Below, in pieces: positions 1 through 6,959 of a stretch of 8,507 nucleotides of DNA. Within the stretch, counting starts at the first letter, position 1, and the number at the start of each line of letters is the position of its first letter. The notes beneath the pieces were generated by a model. The model did not search any database. It was not told where the DNA came from and saw only the letters and a list, made by a program, of their open reading frames with translations. The translations under genes and the position numbers were made by a program. This DNA is from Nocardioidaceae bacterium. Its GTDB lineage: Bacteria > Actinomycetota > Actinomycetes > Propionibacteriales > Nocardioidaceae. Where the stretch lies: contig JACCVA010000061.1 in NCBI GenBank assembly GCA_013698435.1, positions 1 through 8,507 on the forward strand, in the 5' to 3' direction.

Positions 1-25
1 GGGACGGCAAGCGTCTCAGCGAATC

Positions 26-36
26 AAAGGTAGGAG
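26..36 (+). promoter_or_regulatory. Ribosome binding site of the substrate-binding protein gene
   Basis: AAAGGTAGGAG ends 4 nt before the ATG at 41; its AAAGG half lies about 10 nt upstream and its AGGAG half very close. This is the clearest Shine-Dalgarno sequence in the window and supports the ATG at 41. The first 40 bases otherwise show no gene and no convincing -10 box, so the operon promoter probably lies upstream of the window. Confidence 0.7.
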
Positions 37-40
37 CCAG

Positions 41-1765
41 ATGAGAAATCGGCATCCGCGTCGCACTGTCGTCATCGGCACGGTCGGCGTCATCAGCGCA
101 GTAGTACTGGCGGCGTGCGGCAGCGACGCCCCGCCTGAGACGAGCCCGGACCAGGCGGCCAGTGACTCTGAGCAACAGTGCCAGGAGCTGCACTCCGCTG
201 CAGAGGACGCACCCGACAGCGGTGCCGACACCTTCGTCTTCGCGGCCTCCTCGGACCCCGCCACCCTCAACCCGTTCTTCGCCTCCGACGGCGAGACGTT
301 CCGGGTTGCCCGGCAGATCTTCGAGGGTCTGGTAGGCACCAAGCCGTGCACCGCCGACCCAGCGCCGCTGCTGGCCACCGCGTGGGAGGGCAGCGAGGAT
401 GGCAAGAGCTACGACTTCACCCTCCAGGAGGGCGTCCAGTTCCAGGACGGCACGGACTTCAACGCCGAGGCCGTGTGCTCGAACTTCGAGTACTGGAACA
501 ACCAGCCGAAGGGCCCGGCGCAGAGCCCCGACGTGACGTACTACTGGATCTCCTTGTTCAAGGGGTTCGCCGACAGTGACCCGCCGAGCATCTACGACTC
601 GTGCGAGGCCTCCAGCGACACCGAGGTGACGATCAACCTGACACAGCCGTTCGCCGGTTTTGTCCCGGCGATGTCGCTGCCCGCGTTCGCGATGCAGAGC
701 CCGACCGCACTGGACAAGTACGGCCAGGTCGCCAAGGGCGAGGACCCGACGAGCAGCGAGTACGGGCTCGGCCACCCGACCGGCACCGGTCCGTACATGT
801 TGGACTCGTGGGACCGCGGCAAGCAGGTCAACCTGAAGGCGTTCGACGGCTACTGGGGAGAGAAGGCAAAGACCCCCAACGTCGTCATCCCGACGATCGA
901 GGACCCGGGCGCCAAGCGTGACGCCTTGTCGAACGGTGAGATCGACGGCTACGACCTGGTCGCCCCCGGTGACATCGCCACCCTCGACGGGGACGGCATG
1001 CAGATCGTCAACCGACCGGCGTTCAATATCTTGTACCTCGGGATGAACCAGGCAGTGGCACCGCTCGACGACCTCAAGGTGCGCCAGGCCATCGCCTATG
1101 CGATCGACAAGGACGCGGTCGTGGCACAGACGCTGCCGCCGGGCTCGGAGATCGCAAAGGAGTTCGTGCCTCCGATCATCAACGGTTACACCGAGGACGT
1201 CACGGAGTACGAGTACAGCCCCGACAAGGCCAAGGCGCTTCTCAAGGAGGCTGGCGCGGAGGACCTCACGCTGACGTTCAACTACCCGGTCGACGTGAGC
1301 CGGCCGTACATGCCCTCGCCTGAGGACACGTTCAATGTCATCCGCACCCAGCTCGAGGACGTCGGCATCACCGTCAAGCCGGTCGCTGACCAGTGGACGC
1401 CCGACTACCTCGACAAGATCCAGAGCGAAAAGACGACGCAGGAGCACGGGATCCACCTGCTGGGCTGGACTGGTGACTACAACGACACCGACAACTTCCT
1501 CGGCGTGTTCTTCGGGGCGAAGACCCCGGAGTGGGGCTTCGACAACCAGCAGCTGTTCGACGAGCTGTCCGCCGCCCGCCAGATGGCGACGATCGAGGAG
1601 CAGAAGCCGGCGTACGAGAAGATCAACCAGGAGGTGATGGACTACCTCCCTGGTGTTCCGATCGCCCACCCGGTGCCGTCGCTCGCTTTCGCCCCAGAGG
1701 TCAAGGGCTTCTGGCCGAGCCCGGTGCAGGACGAGGTGTTCAGCACGGTGGTCGTCACCGAGTGA
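41..1765 (+). CDS. Peptide ABC transporter substrate-binding lipoprotein (SBP family 5)
   Basis: This 574-residue protein is the extracytoplasmic receptor that captures peptides and delivers them to the permease pair encoded downstream. The N-terminus has a basic stretch (RNRHPRR), a hydrophobic segment and a lipobox LAAC with lipidation Cys26, so it should be exported and anchored to the outer face of the membrane. Family 5 hallmarks follow in order: the LNPFF segment near 76-80, the DGKSYDFTLQEGVQFQDG region at 120-137, TGTGPYML at 247-254, and a VRQAIAYAIDK segment in the C-terminal half. W476-T-G-D479 matches by motif the Trp/Asp segment of E. coli DppA and OppA, whose Asp binds the peptide amino group; this favours peptides over nickel or sugars. 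Four further cysteines (47, 103, 146, 188) could form two disulfides. Whether dipeptides or longer peptides are bound cannot be read from sequence. The start has a strong ribosome binding site. Confidence 0.95.
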   Translation: MRNRHPRRTVVIGTVGVISAVVLAACGSDAPPETSPDQAASDSEQQCQELHSAAEDAPDSGADTFVFAASSDPATLNPFFASDGETFRVARQIFEGLVGTKPCTADPAPLLATAWEGSEDGKSYDFTLQEGVQFQDGTDFNAEAVCSNFEYWNNQPKGPAQSPDVTYYWISLFKGFADSDPPSIYDSCEASSDTEVTINLTQPFAGFVPAMSLPAFAMQSPTALDKYGQVAKGEDPTSSEYGLGHPTGTGPYMLDSWDRGKQVNLKAFDGYWGEKAKTPNVVIPTIEDPGAKRDALSNGEIDGYDLVAPGDIATLDGDGMQIVNRPAFNILYLGMNQAVAPLDDLKVRQAIAYAIDKDAVVAQTLPPGSEIAKEFVPPIINGYTEDVTEYEYSPDKAKALLKEAGAEDLTLTFNYPVDVSRPYMPSPEDTFNVIRTQLEDVGITVKPVADQWTPDYLDKIQSEKTTQEHGIHLLGWTGDYNDTDNFLGVFFGAKTPEWGFDNQQLFDELSAARQMATIEEQKPAYEKINQEVMDYLPGVPIAHPVPSLAFAPEVKGFWPSPVQDEVFSTVVVTE

Positions 1766-1771
1766 CCCGGC

Positions 1772-1809
1772 GGTGGGGCTGGTGCTGAGAGATCAGTGCC
1801 GGCCCCGTC
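1772..1809 (+). promoter_or_regulatory. Intercistronic RNA stem-loop with GAGA tetraloop
   Basis: The arms 1772-1788 and 1793-1809 can form 17 uninterrupted RNA pairs around the loop GAGA (1789-1792), which fits the GNRA tetraloop pattern. The inner 14-bp arms are GGGGCTGGTGCTGA and TCAGTGCCGGCCCC. Five pairs are G-U (1773/1808, 1774/1807, 1780/1801, 1783/1798, 1784/1797), so the structure is much better on the + transcript than on its complement. It starts 6 nt after the stop codon of the binding-protein gene and has no U-tract, so it is not a canonical terminator. By analogy with malE-malF-type intercistronic structures, I infer that it protects the 3' end of the upstream message or attenuates read-through, favouring binding protein over permease. 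Confidence 0.65.
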
Positions 1810-1833
1810 CCCGGCTTGGACTTCGATCACGGC

Positions 1834-1839
1834 GGAAGG
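1834..1839 (+). promoter_or_regulatory. Ribosome binding site of the first permease gene
   Basis: GGAAGG ends 8 nt before the ATG at 1848, a good Shine-Dalgarno placement. It supports ATG 1848 over the GTG at 1844, which is in another frame. The site lies outside the upstream hairpin, so that hairpin need not block initiation. Confidence 0.6.
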
Positions 1840-1847
1840 CGGCGTGA

Positions 1848-2852
1848 ATGCTTCGGTTCGCGCTGCGGCGGATGGCGCTGCTGGTGCCGACACTCTTCGG
1901 TCTGACCGTGCTGCTGTTCTTCTGGGTCCGCATCCTGCCCGGAGACCCGGCCCGGAGCCTGCTCGGCCAACGCGCCACCCCGGAGGGGATCGCCAAGGTC
2001 AATGAGCGGTACGGGTTCGACCAGCCCATCTGGAAGCAGTACTTCCTGTACGTCAAGGCCCTCGCCGGCGGCGACTTCGGGAGCTCGATCAAGCTGCACG
2101 AGCCGGTCCTCGACGCGTTCGTCAACAAGCTGCCCGCCACGATCGAGATCAGCGTGGCCGCGTTGCTGTTCGCCATCTTGCTGGGGATCCCGCTGGGCTA
2201 CTACGCCGGCCGCCACATCGGCGGTTGGCTGGACACGACGATCGTCTCCGGTTCGCTGCTGGGCGTCACCATCCCGGTGTTCTTCCTTGCCCTGCTGCTG
2301 AAGTACGTCTTCGCTCTCCAGCTCCACCTGCTCCCCACCCAGGGCCGACAGGACGCGCGGATGACGACCGACCATCCCACCGGCTTCTACACGCTCGACG
2401 GCTTGCTGACCGGCAACTTCTCGGCCTTCACCGACGCCTGCGCCCATCTGGTGCTGCCGGGACTGGCGCTCGGCACGATTCCGCTGGCGATCATCGTGCG
2501 GATCACCCGCGCGTCCGTGGCCGAGGTCGTGCACGAGGACTATGTGCGAACCGCCGAGGCCAAGGGTCTGCTGCGGGGAACCGTCAACCGCCGGCACATC
2601 ATGAGGAACGCACTGCTTCCGGTGGTCACCACCATCGGGCTTCAGCTCGGACTGCTGTTCGCCGGTGCGACGCTCACCGAGACGGTCTTCGCCATCGACG
2701 GTGTCGGCCAGTACCTGTTCAACGCGATCGGGGTCCGCGACTACCCAGTGCTGCAGGGGTTCATCTTGTTCATCGCCCTGATGTACTCCTTGATCAACCT
2801 GCTTGTCGACCTGTCCTACGGACTCATCGACCCGAGAGTGCGGGTGTCATGA
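1848..2852 (+). CDS. Peptide ABC transporter permease, DppB/OppB type
   Basis: This 334-residue protein is one of the two integral membrane subunits forming the peptide channel. It starts with a membrane segment (about 8-28), followed by a long outer region with LPGDPA and YGFDQPIWKQY, typical of the DppB/OppB family. Five more hydrophobic segments lie near 99-120, 133-155, 200-218, 255-277 and 303-323, giving the expected six. The cytoplasmic EAA loop, which docks onto the ATPases, is at about 230-258 (EDYVRTAEAKG followed by RNALLPV). The C-terminus GLIDPRVRVS is also family-typical. Length is normal. The stop codon overlaps the start of the next permease gene as ATGA, indicating translational coupling. 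The DppB name reflects the family; exact peptide specificity is unknown. Confidence 0.95.
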   Translation: MLRFALRRMALLVPTLFGLTVLLFFWVRILPGDPARSLLGQRATPEGIAKVNERYGFDQPIWKQYFLYVKALAGGDFGSSIKLHEPVLDAFVNKLPATIEISVAALLFAILLGIPLGYYAGRHIGGWLDTTIVSGSLLGVTIPVFFLALLLKYVFALQLHLLPTQGRQDARMTTDHPTGFYTLDGLLTGNFSAFTDACAHLVLPGLALGTIPLAIIVRITRASVAEVVHEDYVRTAEAKGLLRGTVNRRHIMRNALLPVVTTIGLQLGLLFAGATLTETVFAIDGVGQYLFNAIGVRDYPVLQGFILFIALMYSLINLLVDLSYGLIDPRVRVS

Positions 2853-3781
2853 CGACGCCACCAGACGTGCTCGTCTCGCCTGCGTCCAGCGGCGACGCAG
2901 ATTCGTCCGAGAGCACCAGCGGAGAGAGCCTGTGGCGAGGGGCCTTCAAACGGCTGCGTCGCAGCCCGATGGCGATCATCGGCGCTGCCATCATGGTGGT
3001 GTTCGTCGCGGTCGCGCTCCTCGCCCCGGTCCTCGCGCCGTACGAGCCGGCCTCGACACAGTGGACGAACCTGTCGACGCCGGTCTTTGTCCAGGGCAGC
3101 AACTCCGAGCACCTGCTCGGGATCGACCGCTGGGGCTCGGACATGCTCACGCAGCTGCTGTTCGGTGCCAGGCAGTCGCTCATCATCGGCGTCGTCTCGA
3201 CCCTGATCGGGCTCATCGCCGGCGCCGGGCTCGGCACCCTGGCGGGAGGCTTCGGTGGTTGGGTCGACAGCCTTGTCATGCGCTTCGTCGACATCTTGCT
3301 GTCCATCCCGAGCCTGCTGCTGGCGATCAGCATCGCCGCGGCGATGGGCAAGAGCAGCTTTGCGCTGATGGTCGCCATCGGCGCCGCCCAGGTGCCGATC
3401 TTCGCGCGGCTGCTGCGCAGCTCGATGTTGGGGCAGAACCGGTCCGACTACGTCGTCGCGGCCGAGTCACTGGGCCTGCGCCGCCGCACGATCATCCTCG
3501 GACACGTGCTCCCCAACTCCCTTGGTCCCACCATCGTGCAGGCGACCCTCAACCTGGCGACCGCGATCATCGAGGTGGCGGCACTGTCGTTCCTTGGGCT
3601 CGGCAACGACGACCCGGCGGTCGCTGAGTGGGGCCGGATGATCGTCTCCGGCCAGGACCGCTTCCTGGTCGCACCCTGGCTGGCGTTCTACCCCGGCGTC
3701 TGCATCGCCATCACGGCACTGGGCTTCACCCTGCTGGGTGAGTCCATGCGTGAGGCGCTCGACCCGAAGCAGAGGCGGTGA
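2849..3781 (+). CDS. Peptide ABC transporter permease, DppC/OppC type
   Basis: This 310-residue protein is the partner permease that completes the transmembrane channel. A polar N-terminus of about 28 residues precedes the OppC-type segment KRLRRSPMAIIG (34-45) and the first membrane helix (41-63). HLLGIDRWGSDML (88-100) corresponds to the conserved HxLGTDxxGRD region, here with Ile and Ser at two usual positions. FGARQSL and several hydrophobic helices follow. The EAA loop is at about 199-226 (SDYVVAAESLG, then HVLPNS). The tail GESMREALDP is the usual end of the family. An in-frame reading extends upstream into the preceding gene, but the ATG at 2849 overlaps that gene's stop codon as ATGA and gives the family-standard length, so I chose it. 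The Shine-Dalgarno is weak (GAGAG at 2834-2838), which fits initiation by coupling. Confidence 0.95.
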   Translation: MTTPPDVLVSPASSGDADSSESTSGESLWRGAFKRLRRSPMAIIGAAIMVVFVAVALLAPVLAPYEPASTQWTNLSTPVFVQGSNSEHLLGIDRWGSDMLTQLLFGARQSLIIGVVSTLIGLIAGAGLGTLAGGFGGWVDSLVMRFVDILLSIPSLLLAISIAAAMGKSSFALMVAIGAAQVPIFARLLRSSMLGQNRSDYVVAAESLGLRRRTIILGHVLPNSLGPTIVQATLNLATAIIEVAALSFLGLGNDDPAVAEWGRMIVSGQDRFLVAPWLAFYPGVCIAITALGFTLLGESMREALDPKQRR

Positions 3782-4857
3782 CCGCGGTGTCCGGGGACTA
3801 CCTGAGCGGGCGGCCTGACGAGGGGAACACCACGGTCGTCGGTGACACCGACCACGACGGTGCCCTGCTAGAGGTCAACGACTTGAGCGTGCACTTCACC
3901 CGGCATGGCAACAAACCCGTCCACGCCGTTGACGAGGTGACGTTCTCGGTCGGTGCCGGTGAGAACGTTGCGCTCGTCGGAGAGTCGGGAAGTGGCAAGA
4001 GCGTGACGTCGCTGGCGATCATGGGCCTGCTGCCGAAGCGCGGTGTGGAGGTGGCCGGCAGCGTCGCCTTCGCGGGTCGAGAGCTCATCGGCCTCGACGA
4101 GAGCCAGATGCGGAACCTTCGCGGGGCCGAGATGGCGATGATCTTCCAGGACCCGATGTCGAGCCTCAACCCCGTGGTGCCGGTCGGCAAGCAGATCACC
4201 GAGGTGCTACGGCGGCACCGTCGCATCAGCAAGCCCGATTCCGTCACCGAGTCGGTCGACCTCTTGCAGCGGGTCGGCATCCCCGACCCCGCCCGCCGCG
4301 TCACCGAGTACCCGCACCAGCTCTCCGGCGGCATGCGGCAGCGTGTGCTGATCGCGATCGCGTTGGCGTGTCAGCCCCGGCTGCTGATCGCCGACGAGCC
4401 GACGACCGCCCTTGATGTGACCATCCAGGCACAGATCCTTGAGCTGCTCCGCGAGCTGGTGTCGGGCACCGGGACGGCACTGATCATGATCACCCACGAC
4501 CTCGGCGTGGTAGCCAGTCTCTGCGACCGGGTGCACGTGATGTACTCCGGCCGCATCGTCGAGTCCAACCTGCGCCACCAGCTCTTCGCTCGCCCCCGCC
4601 ACCCCTACACCGGTGGCCTGATGGAGTCCATCCCCAGGCTCGACCAGGCGCGTGGGCTTCCGCTGACACCGATCCCGGGCTCGCCCACGGACACGCTGGC
4701 GTGGAGCCAGGGTTGCGCGTTCGCCCCGCGTTGCCCCAACGCGGCCGGCGACTGCAAGACGCAGACACCGCGCCTCGAGATGAGCGACGACCGAGCGCTG
4801 CGCTGCTTCCACCCCCTTGACACTGAGGCCGCGCGGATCGGAGCAGCACGTGGATGA
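3778..4857 (+). CDS. Peptide ABC transporter ATP-binding protein, DppD/OppD type
   Basis: This 359-residue cytoplasmic ATPase powers the importer together with the product of the next gene. Walker A is GESGSGKS (68-75), the Q-loop Gln is 124, the ABC signature is LSGGM (182-186), Walker B is LLIADE with catalytic Glu207, and the switch His is 240. The C-terminal oligopeptide-transporter domain begins around the HPYTGG segment near 275-280. Four cysteines there (313, 319, 326, 343) match the cluster-binding cysteines of DppD/OppD-type ATPases, in which iron-sulfur clusters have been seen in structures. The GTG start overlaps the previous stop codon as GTGA. A second in-frame GTG lies at 3787 and has better spacing from AGAGG, so the exact start is uncertain by three codons. 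The first 29 residues, before LLEVNDLSVHF, are an acidic extension of unknown role. Confidence 0.95.
   Translation: MTAVSGDYLSGRPDEGNTTVVGDTDHDGALLEVNDLSVHFTRHGNKPVHAVDEVTFSVGAGENVALVGESGSGKSVTSLAIMGLLPKRGVEVAGSVAFAGRELIGLDESQMRNLRGAEMAMIFQDPMSSLNPVVPVGKQITEVLRRHRRISKPDSVTESVDLLQRVGIPDPARRVTEYPHQLSGGMRQRVLIAIALACQPRLLIADEPTTALDVTIQAQILELLRELVSGTGTALIMITHDLGVVASLCDRVHVMYSGRIVESNLRHQLFARPRHPYTGGLMESIPRLDQARGLPLTPIPGSPTDTLAWSQGCAFAPRCPNAAGDCKTQTPRLEMSDDRALRCFHPLDTEAARIGAARG
4840..4843 (+). promoter_or_regulatory. Ribosome binding site deciding the GTG start of the last operon gene
   Basis: GGAG sits 6 nt before the GTG at 4850. It favours that start over an in-frame TTG at 4817, which lies within the previous gene and would add eleven residues not typical of the family. 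Confidence 0.55.
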
Positions 4858-5887
4858 GCCGCTGTTGAAGGTGCGTGGTCTCGAGGTGCACTTCCCGATC
4901 AAGAGGGGGATCGTCCTCGAGCGCCAGATCGGGGCCGTCAAGGCCGTCGACGGTGTCGACCTCGACATCTACAAGGGCAAGACGCTGGGCCTCGTCGGCG
5001 AGTCCGGGTGCGGGAAGAGCACCCTGGGCCGAGCCATCCTCCGCCTCACGAAGCCGACCGCCGGGCAGGTGATCTACAACGGCACCGACCTCGCCCAGCT
5101 GCAGGGCGAGGACCTGCGACGTCAACGTCGGCACATGCAGATGGTGTTCCAGGACCCGATGTCCAGCCTGAACCCGCGGCAGAGCGTCGAGACGCTCGTC
5201 ACCGAGCCGCTGCGGGCTCACGGCATCAGCTTCGAGCGCCACGCCCGTGTCAAGGAGCTCCTCGAGCTGGTGGGCCTACCGAGCTCGGCCGCCAACCGGT
5301 ACCCGCACGAGTTCAGTGGCGGACAGCGCCAGCGCATCGGCATCGCGCGCGCCATCGCCTTGGAGCCCGACCTGGTGATCGCGGACGAGCCGGTGTCGGC
5401 GCTCGACGTGTCGATCCAGGCACAGGTGCTGAACCTGCTCGAAGAGCTCCAGGAGCGGCTGAACCTGACCTACCTGGTGATCGCTCACGATCTCGCGGTG
5501 GTGCGGCACGTGTCCGACGACGTGGCCGTGATGTATCTCGGCGGCATCGTGGAGCAGGCCCCGTCCGACGACCTCTACGAGCAGCCGCTGCATCCCTACA
5601 CGATCTCGTTGCTCTCTGCGATACCCGTTCCCAACCCGGAGGTGGAAGACCGGCGCGAGCGGATCCTGCTGAGCGGTGACCTGCCGTCGCCGGCCAACCC
5701 GCCGTCGGGGTGCCGGTTCCACACCCGCTGCCCGTTCCGGCAGGAGACCCGCTGCGACGACGAGCTGCCCCCTCTGCGCGAGCTCAGCCCGGGCCACACC
5801 GTCGCCTGCCACTATGCCGAGGAGATCCTCGACGGCAAGATCACCCCGCGCAGCGCGGAGGAGATGCTGACCGCCGGCGCCTCGTGA
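4850..5887 (+). CDS. Peptide ABC transporter ATP-binding protein, DppF/OppF type
   Basis: This 345-residue protein is the second ATPase of the importer and should pair with the preceding gene product on the cytoplasmic face of the permeases. Walker A is GESGCGKS (50-57), the Q-loop Gln is 101, the signature is FSGGQ (155-159), Walker B is LVIADE with catalytic Glu180, and the switch His is 213. LHPYT (247-251) opens the C-terminal oligopeptide-transporter domain, whose four cysteines (288, 294, 302, 320) could hold an iron-sulfur cluster as in DppF-type proteins. The insert PIKRGIVLERQIGAVKAVD (16-34) is typical of DppF/OppF and separates it from DppD. The gene overlaps the previous one by 8 nt and ends the operon. 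Both ATPases keep all catalytic residues, so both sites look active. Confidence 0.95.
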   Translation: MDEPLLKVRGLEVHFPIKRGIVLERQIGAVKAVDGVDLDIYKGKTLGLVGESGCGKSTLGRAILRLTKPTAGQVIYNGTDLAQLQGEDLRRQRRHMQMVFQDPMSSLNPRQSVETLVTEPLRAHGISFERHARVKELLELVGLPSSAANRYPHEFSGGQRQRIGIARAIALEPDLVIADEPVSALDVSIQAQVLNLLEELQERLNLTYLVIAHDLAVVRHVSDDVAVMYLGGIVEQAPSDDLYEQPLHPYTISLLSAIPVPNPEVEDRRERILLSGDLPSPANPPSGCRFHTRCPFRQETRCDDELPPLRELSPGHTVACHYAEEILDGKITPRSAEEMLTAGAS

Positions 5888-5896
5888 GGCCACTGC

Positions 5897-5915
5897 ACAC
5901 CGCGTAGCGCGGGGT
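5897..5915. terminator. Possible bidirectional terminator hairpin between convergent genes
   Basis: CCGCG (5900-5904), loop TAG, CGCGG (5908-5912) forms a perfect 5-bp stem, with two further pairs (5898/5914, 5897/5915) beyond one mismatch. It lies in the 51-nt gap between the end of the transporter operon and the convergent nuclease gene, where a shared terminator would be expected. There is no T-tract on either side and the stem is short, so it is weak evidence. Termination could instead be Rho-dependent. Confidence 0.3.
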
Positions 5916-5938
5916 CTGGGGCGTCTCGGGCTCGCCGG

Positions 5939-6859
5939 TCAGCTCTCGGACACGTCGAGGGGGCTCGCCGCGACCGGCAACGGTGGGGGAGTGCCGCCCC
6001 AGGCGGGGCAGATGGCCTTGTGGTCGCACCAGCCGCACAGCACGGACTTGTGGGGGCGCCAGTCACCGGTCTCGTTGGCGCGGGTGATCGCGTCCCACAG
6101 GGCCCGCACCTTCCGCTCCGTCGCCAGCAGGTCGTGCTCTGTGGGCTCGTAGCGCAGCATCTCACCGTTGCCGAGGTAGATCAGCTGCAGCATGCGGGGC
6201 AGCACACCCCGGGTGCGCCACACCACCAGCGCATAGAACTTCATCTGGAAGAGTGCCTTGGCCTCGAAGTACTCACCCGGCGACTTGCCCGTCTTGTAGT
6301 CGACAATGCGCAGCTCACCCGTCGGCGCCACATCGACGCGGTCGATGTAGCCGTGCAGGTGCAGACCCGAGTCGAGCTGGGTGATCACGTGCACCTCGCG
6401 CTCGGCGGGCTCCAGCCGACGAGGGTCTTCGAGCGTGAAATAGCGCCCCAGCAGCGCTCGGCACTGGTCGAGCCAGGTCAGCAGGTCGGGGCCGGCCGGC
6501 TCACCGGCGGCGCCTGGGCGGCCGAAGATCTCGGCCAGCTCAGGCTCGGCCTCGAGCAGCCGCTCCCACGCACCGGGCAGCAGCGCGTTGGCACGCTCGT
6601 GGGTGCGGTCGGTCGAGGGGAGGTCGAACAGGTCCTCGAGCACCTTGTGCACCACCGAGCCGCGCACGGCGTCGATGCTCGGCGCTTCCGGGAGCTTGTC
6701 GATAACCCGGAAGCGGTACAGCAACGGGCACGACATGAAGTCGCCCGCCCGGCTCGGGGACAGCGAGTTGAGCCGAGTCAGGCCAGCGAACTCGTCCGGC
6801 TCCTGTCCAAGGTCGTCGCCGGCCACGAGGACGGGGCCCTCGCTGCTCTGCACACTCAT
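5939..6859 (-). CDS. RecB-family PD-(D/E)XK exonuclease with probable Fe-S cysteines
   Basis: This 306-residue protein is a standalone nuclease of the RecB/AddB superfamily with no helicase domain. The order is typical: LSPSRAGDFMSCPLLYRF (33-50), GSVVH with His71, GYIDRVD with Asp173, IVDYKTG with Asp187 and Lys189, then QMKFYALV (205-212). His71, Asp173, Asp187 and Lys189 correspond by motif to the metal-binding and catalytic residues of RecB, so the site looks intact. Cys44 plus Cys275, Cys278 and Cys284 (C-x2-C-x5-C) have the layout of the iron-sulfur staple of AddB and Cas4. M. tuberculosis Rv2119 is a likely counterpart, next to trmI there. The role is inferred to be DNA repair or processing; the substrate is unknown. 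An upstream GTG (6883) is possible, but the ATG at 6859 lies 13 nt from a TAnnnT box, fitting a leaderless start. It converges on the transporter operon and is divergent from the protease gene. Confidence 0.9.
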   Translation of the reverse strand: MSVQSSEGPVLVAGDDLGQEPDEFAGLTRLNSLSPSRAGDFMSCPLLYRFRVIDKLPEAPSIDAVRGSVVHKVLEDLFDLPSTDRTHERANALLPGAWERLLEAEPELAEIFGRPGAAGEPAGPDLLTWLDQCRALLGRYFTLEDPRRLEPAEREVHVITQLDSGLHLHGYIDRVDVAPTGELRIVDYKTGKSPGEYFEAKALFQMKFYALVVWRTRGVLPRMLQLIYLGNGEMLRYEPTEHDLLATERKVRALWDAITRANETGDWRPHKSVLCGWCDHKAICPAWGGTPPPLPVAASPLDVSES

Positions 6860-6866
6860 GAAAGTC

Positions 6867-6872
6867 AGGTTA
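6867..6872 (-). promoter_or_regulatory. -10 box of the nuclease gene, placed for leaderless transcription
   Basis: On the - strand the sequence reads TAACCT, 7 nt, then the ATG at 6859. This fits the actinobacterial -10 pattern TAnnnT with transcription starting at or next to the A of the start codon. No Shine-Dalgarno is present before this ATG. I see no -35 match, which is common for such promoters. Confidence 0.5.
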
Positions 6873-6953
6873 GGCGACGGCACCGACAGATCCCGCTGCG
6901 AAGCGCCAGCTGGGCGCGGCGACCGCTGAATAGGATTCGGCGAGACGCACCAC

Positions 6954-6959
6954 TAGCGT
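6954..6959 (+). promoter_or_regulatory. -10 box of the site-2 protease gene, placed for leaderless transcription
   Basis: TAGCGT is followed by 6 nt and then the GTG at 6966, which puts the final T at -7 if transcription starts on the first base of the start codon. The six bases TGACGA are at most a poor Shine-Dalgarno. No -35 element is evident. Confidence 0.5.

Noticed and set aside
1772..1809. Intrinsic terminator ending transcription after the binding-protein gene
   Set aside because: No T-tract follows the stem, and the next four genes have no visible promoter of their own, so full termination here would silence the permeases.
1827..2597. A 256-codon - strand open frame opposite the first permease gene
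   Set aside because: Its composition is rich in Gln, Arg, Asp and Gly, typical of a shadow frame, and the opposite strand encodes an unmistakable permease.
2225..2848. Upstream in-frame extension of the second permease (about 208 codons)
   Set aside because: It overlaps the first permease gene in another frame and reads as Arg/Pro/His-rich shadow sequence; ATG 2849 in the ATGA overlap is the natural start.
4817..4849. TTG at 4817 as the start of the last ATPase gene
   Set aside because: It would add eleven residues lying wholly inside the previous gene, while GTG 4850 has GGAG at good spacing and gives a family-typical N-terminus.
4207..5242. Overlapping - strand open frames of about 250 codons opposite the two ATPase genes
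   Set aside because: They lie within genes with complete ABC ATPase motifs, and I see no domain or start signal for them.
5939..6859. Cas4-like nuclease as a sign of a CRISPR or defence locus
   Set aside because: The cysteine layout resembles Cas4, but there are no direct repeats, spacers or other cas genes; this nuclease family is widespread outside CRISPR.
6931..6936. TAGGAT as the -10 box of the protease gene
   Set aside because: It also fits TAnnnT, but TAGCGT at 6954-6959 is at exact leaderless distance from the GTG and there is no Shine-Dalgarno to serve a longer leader.
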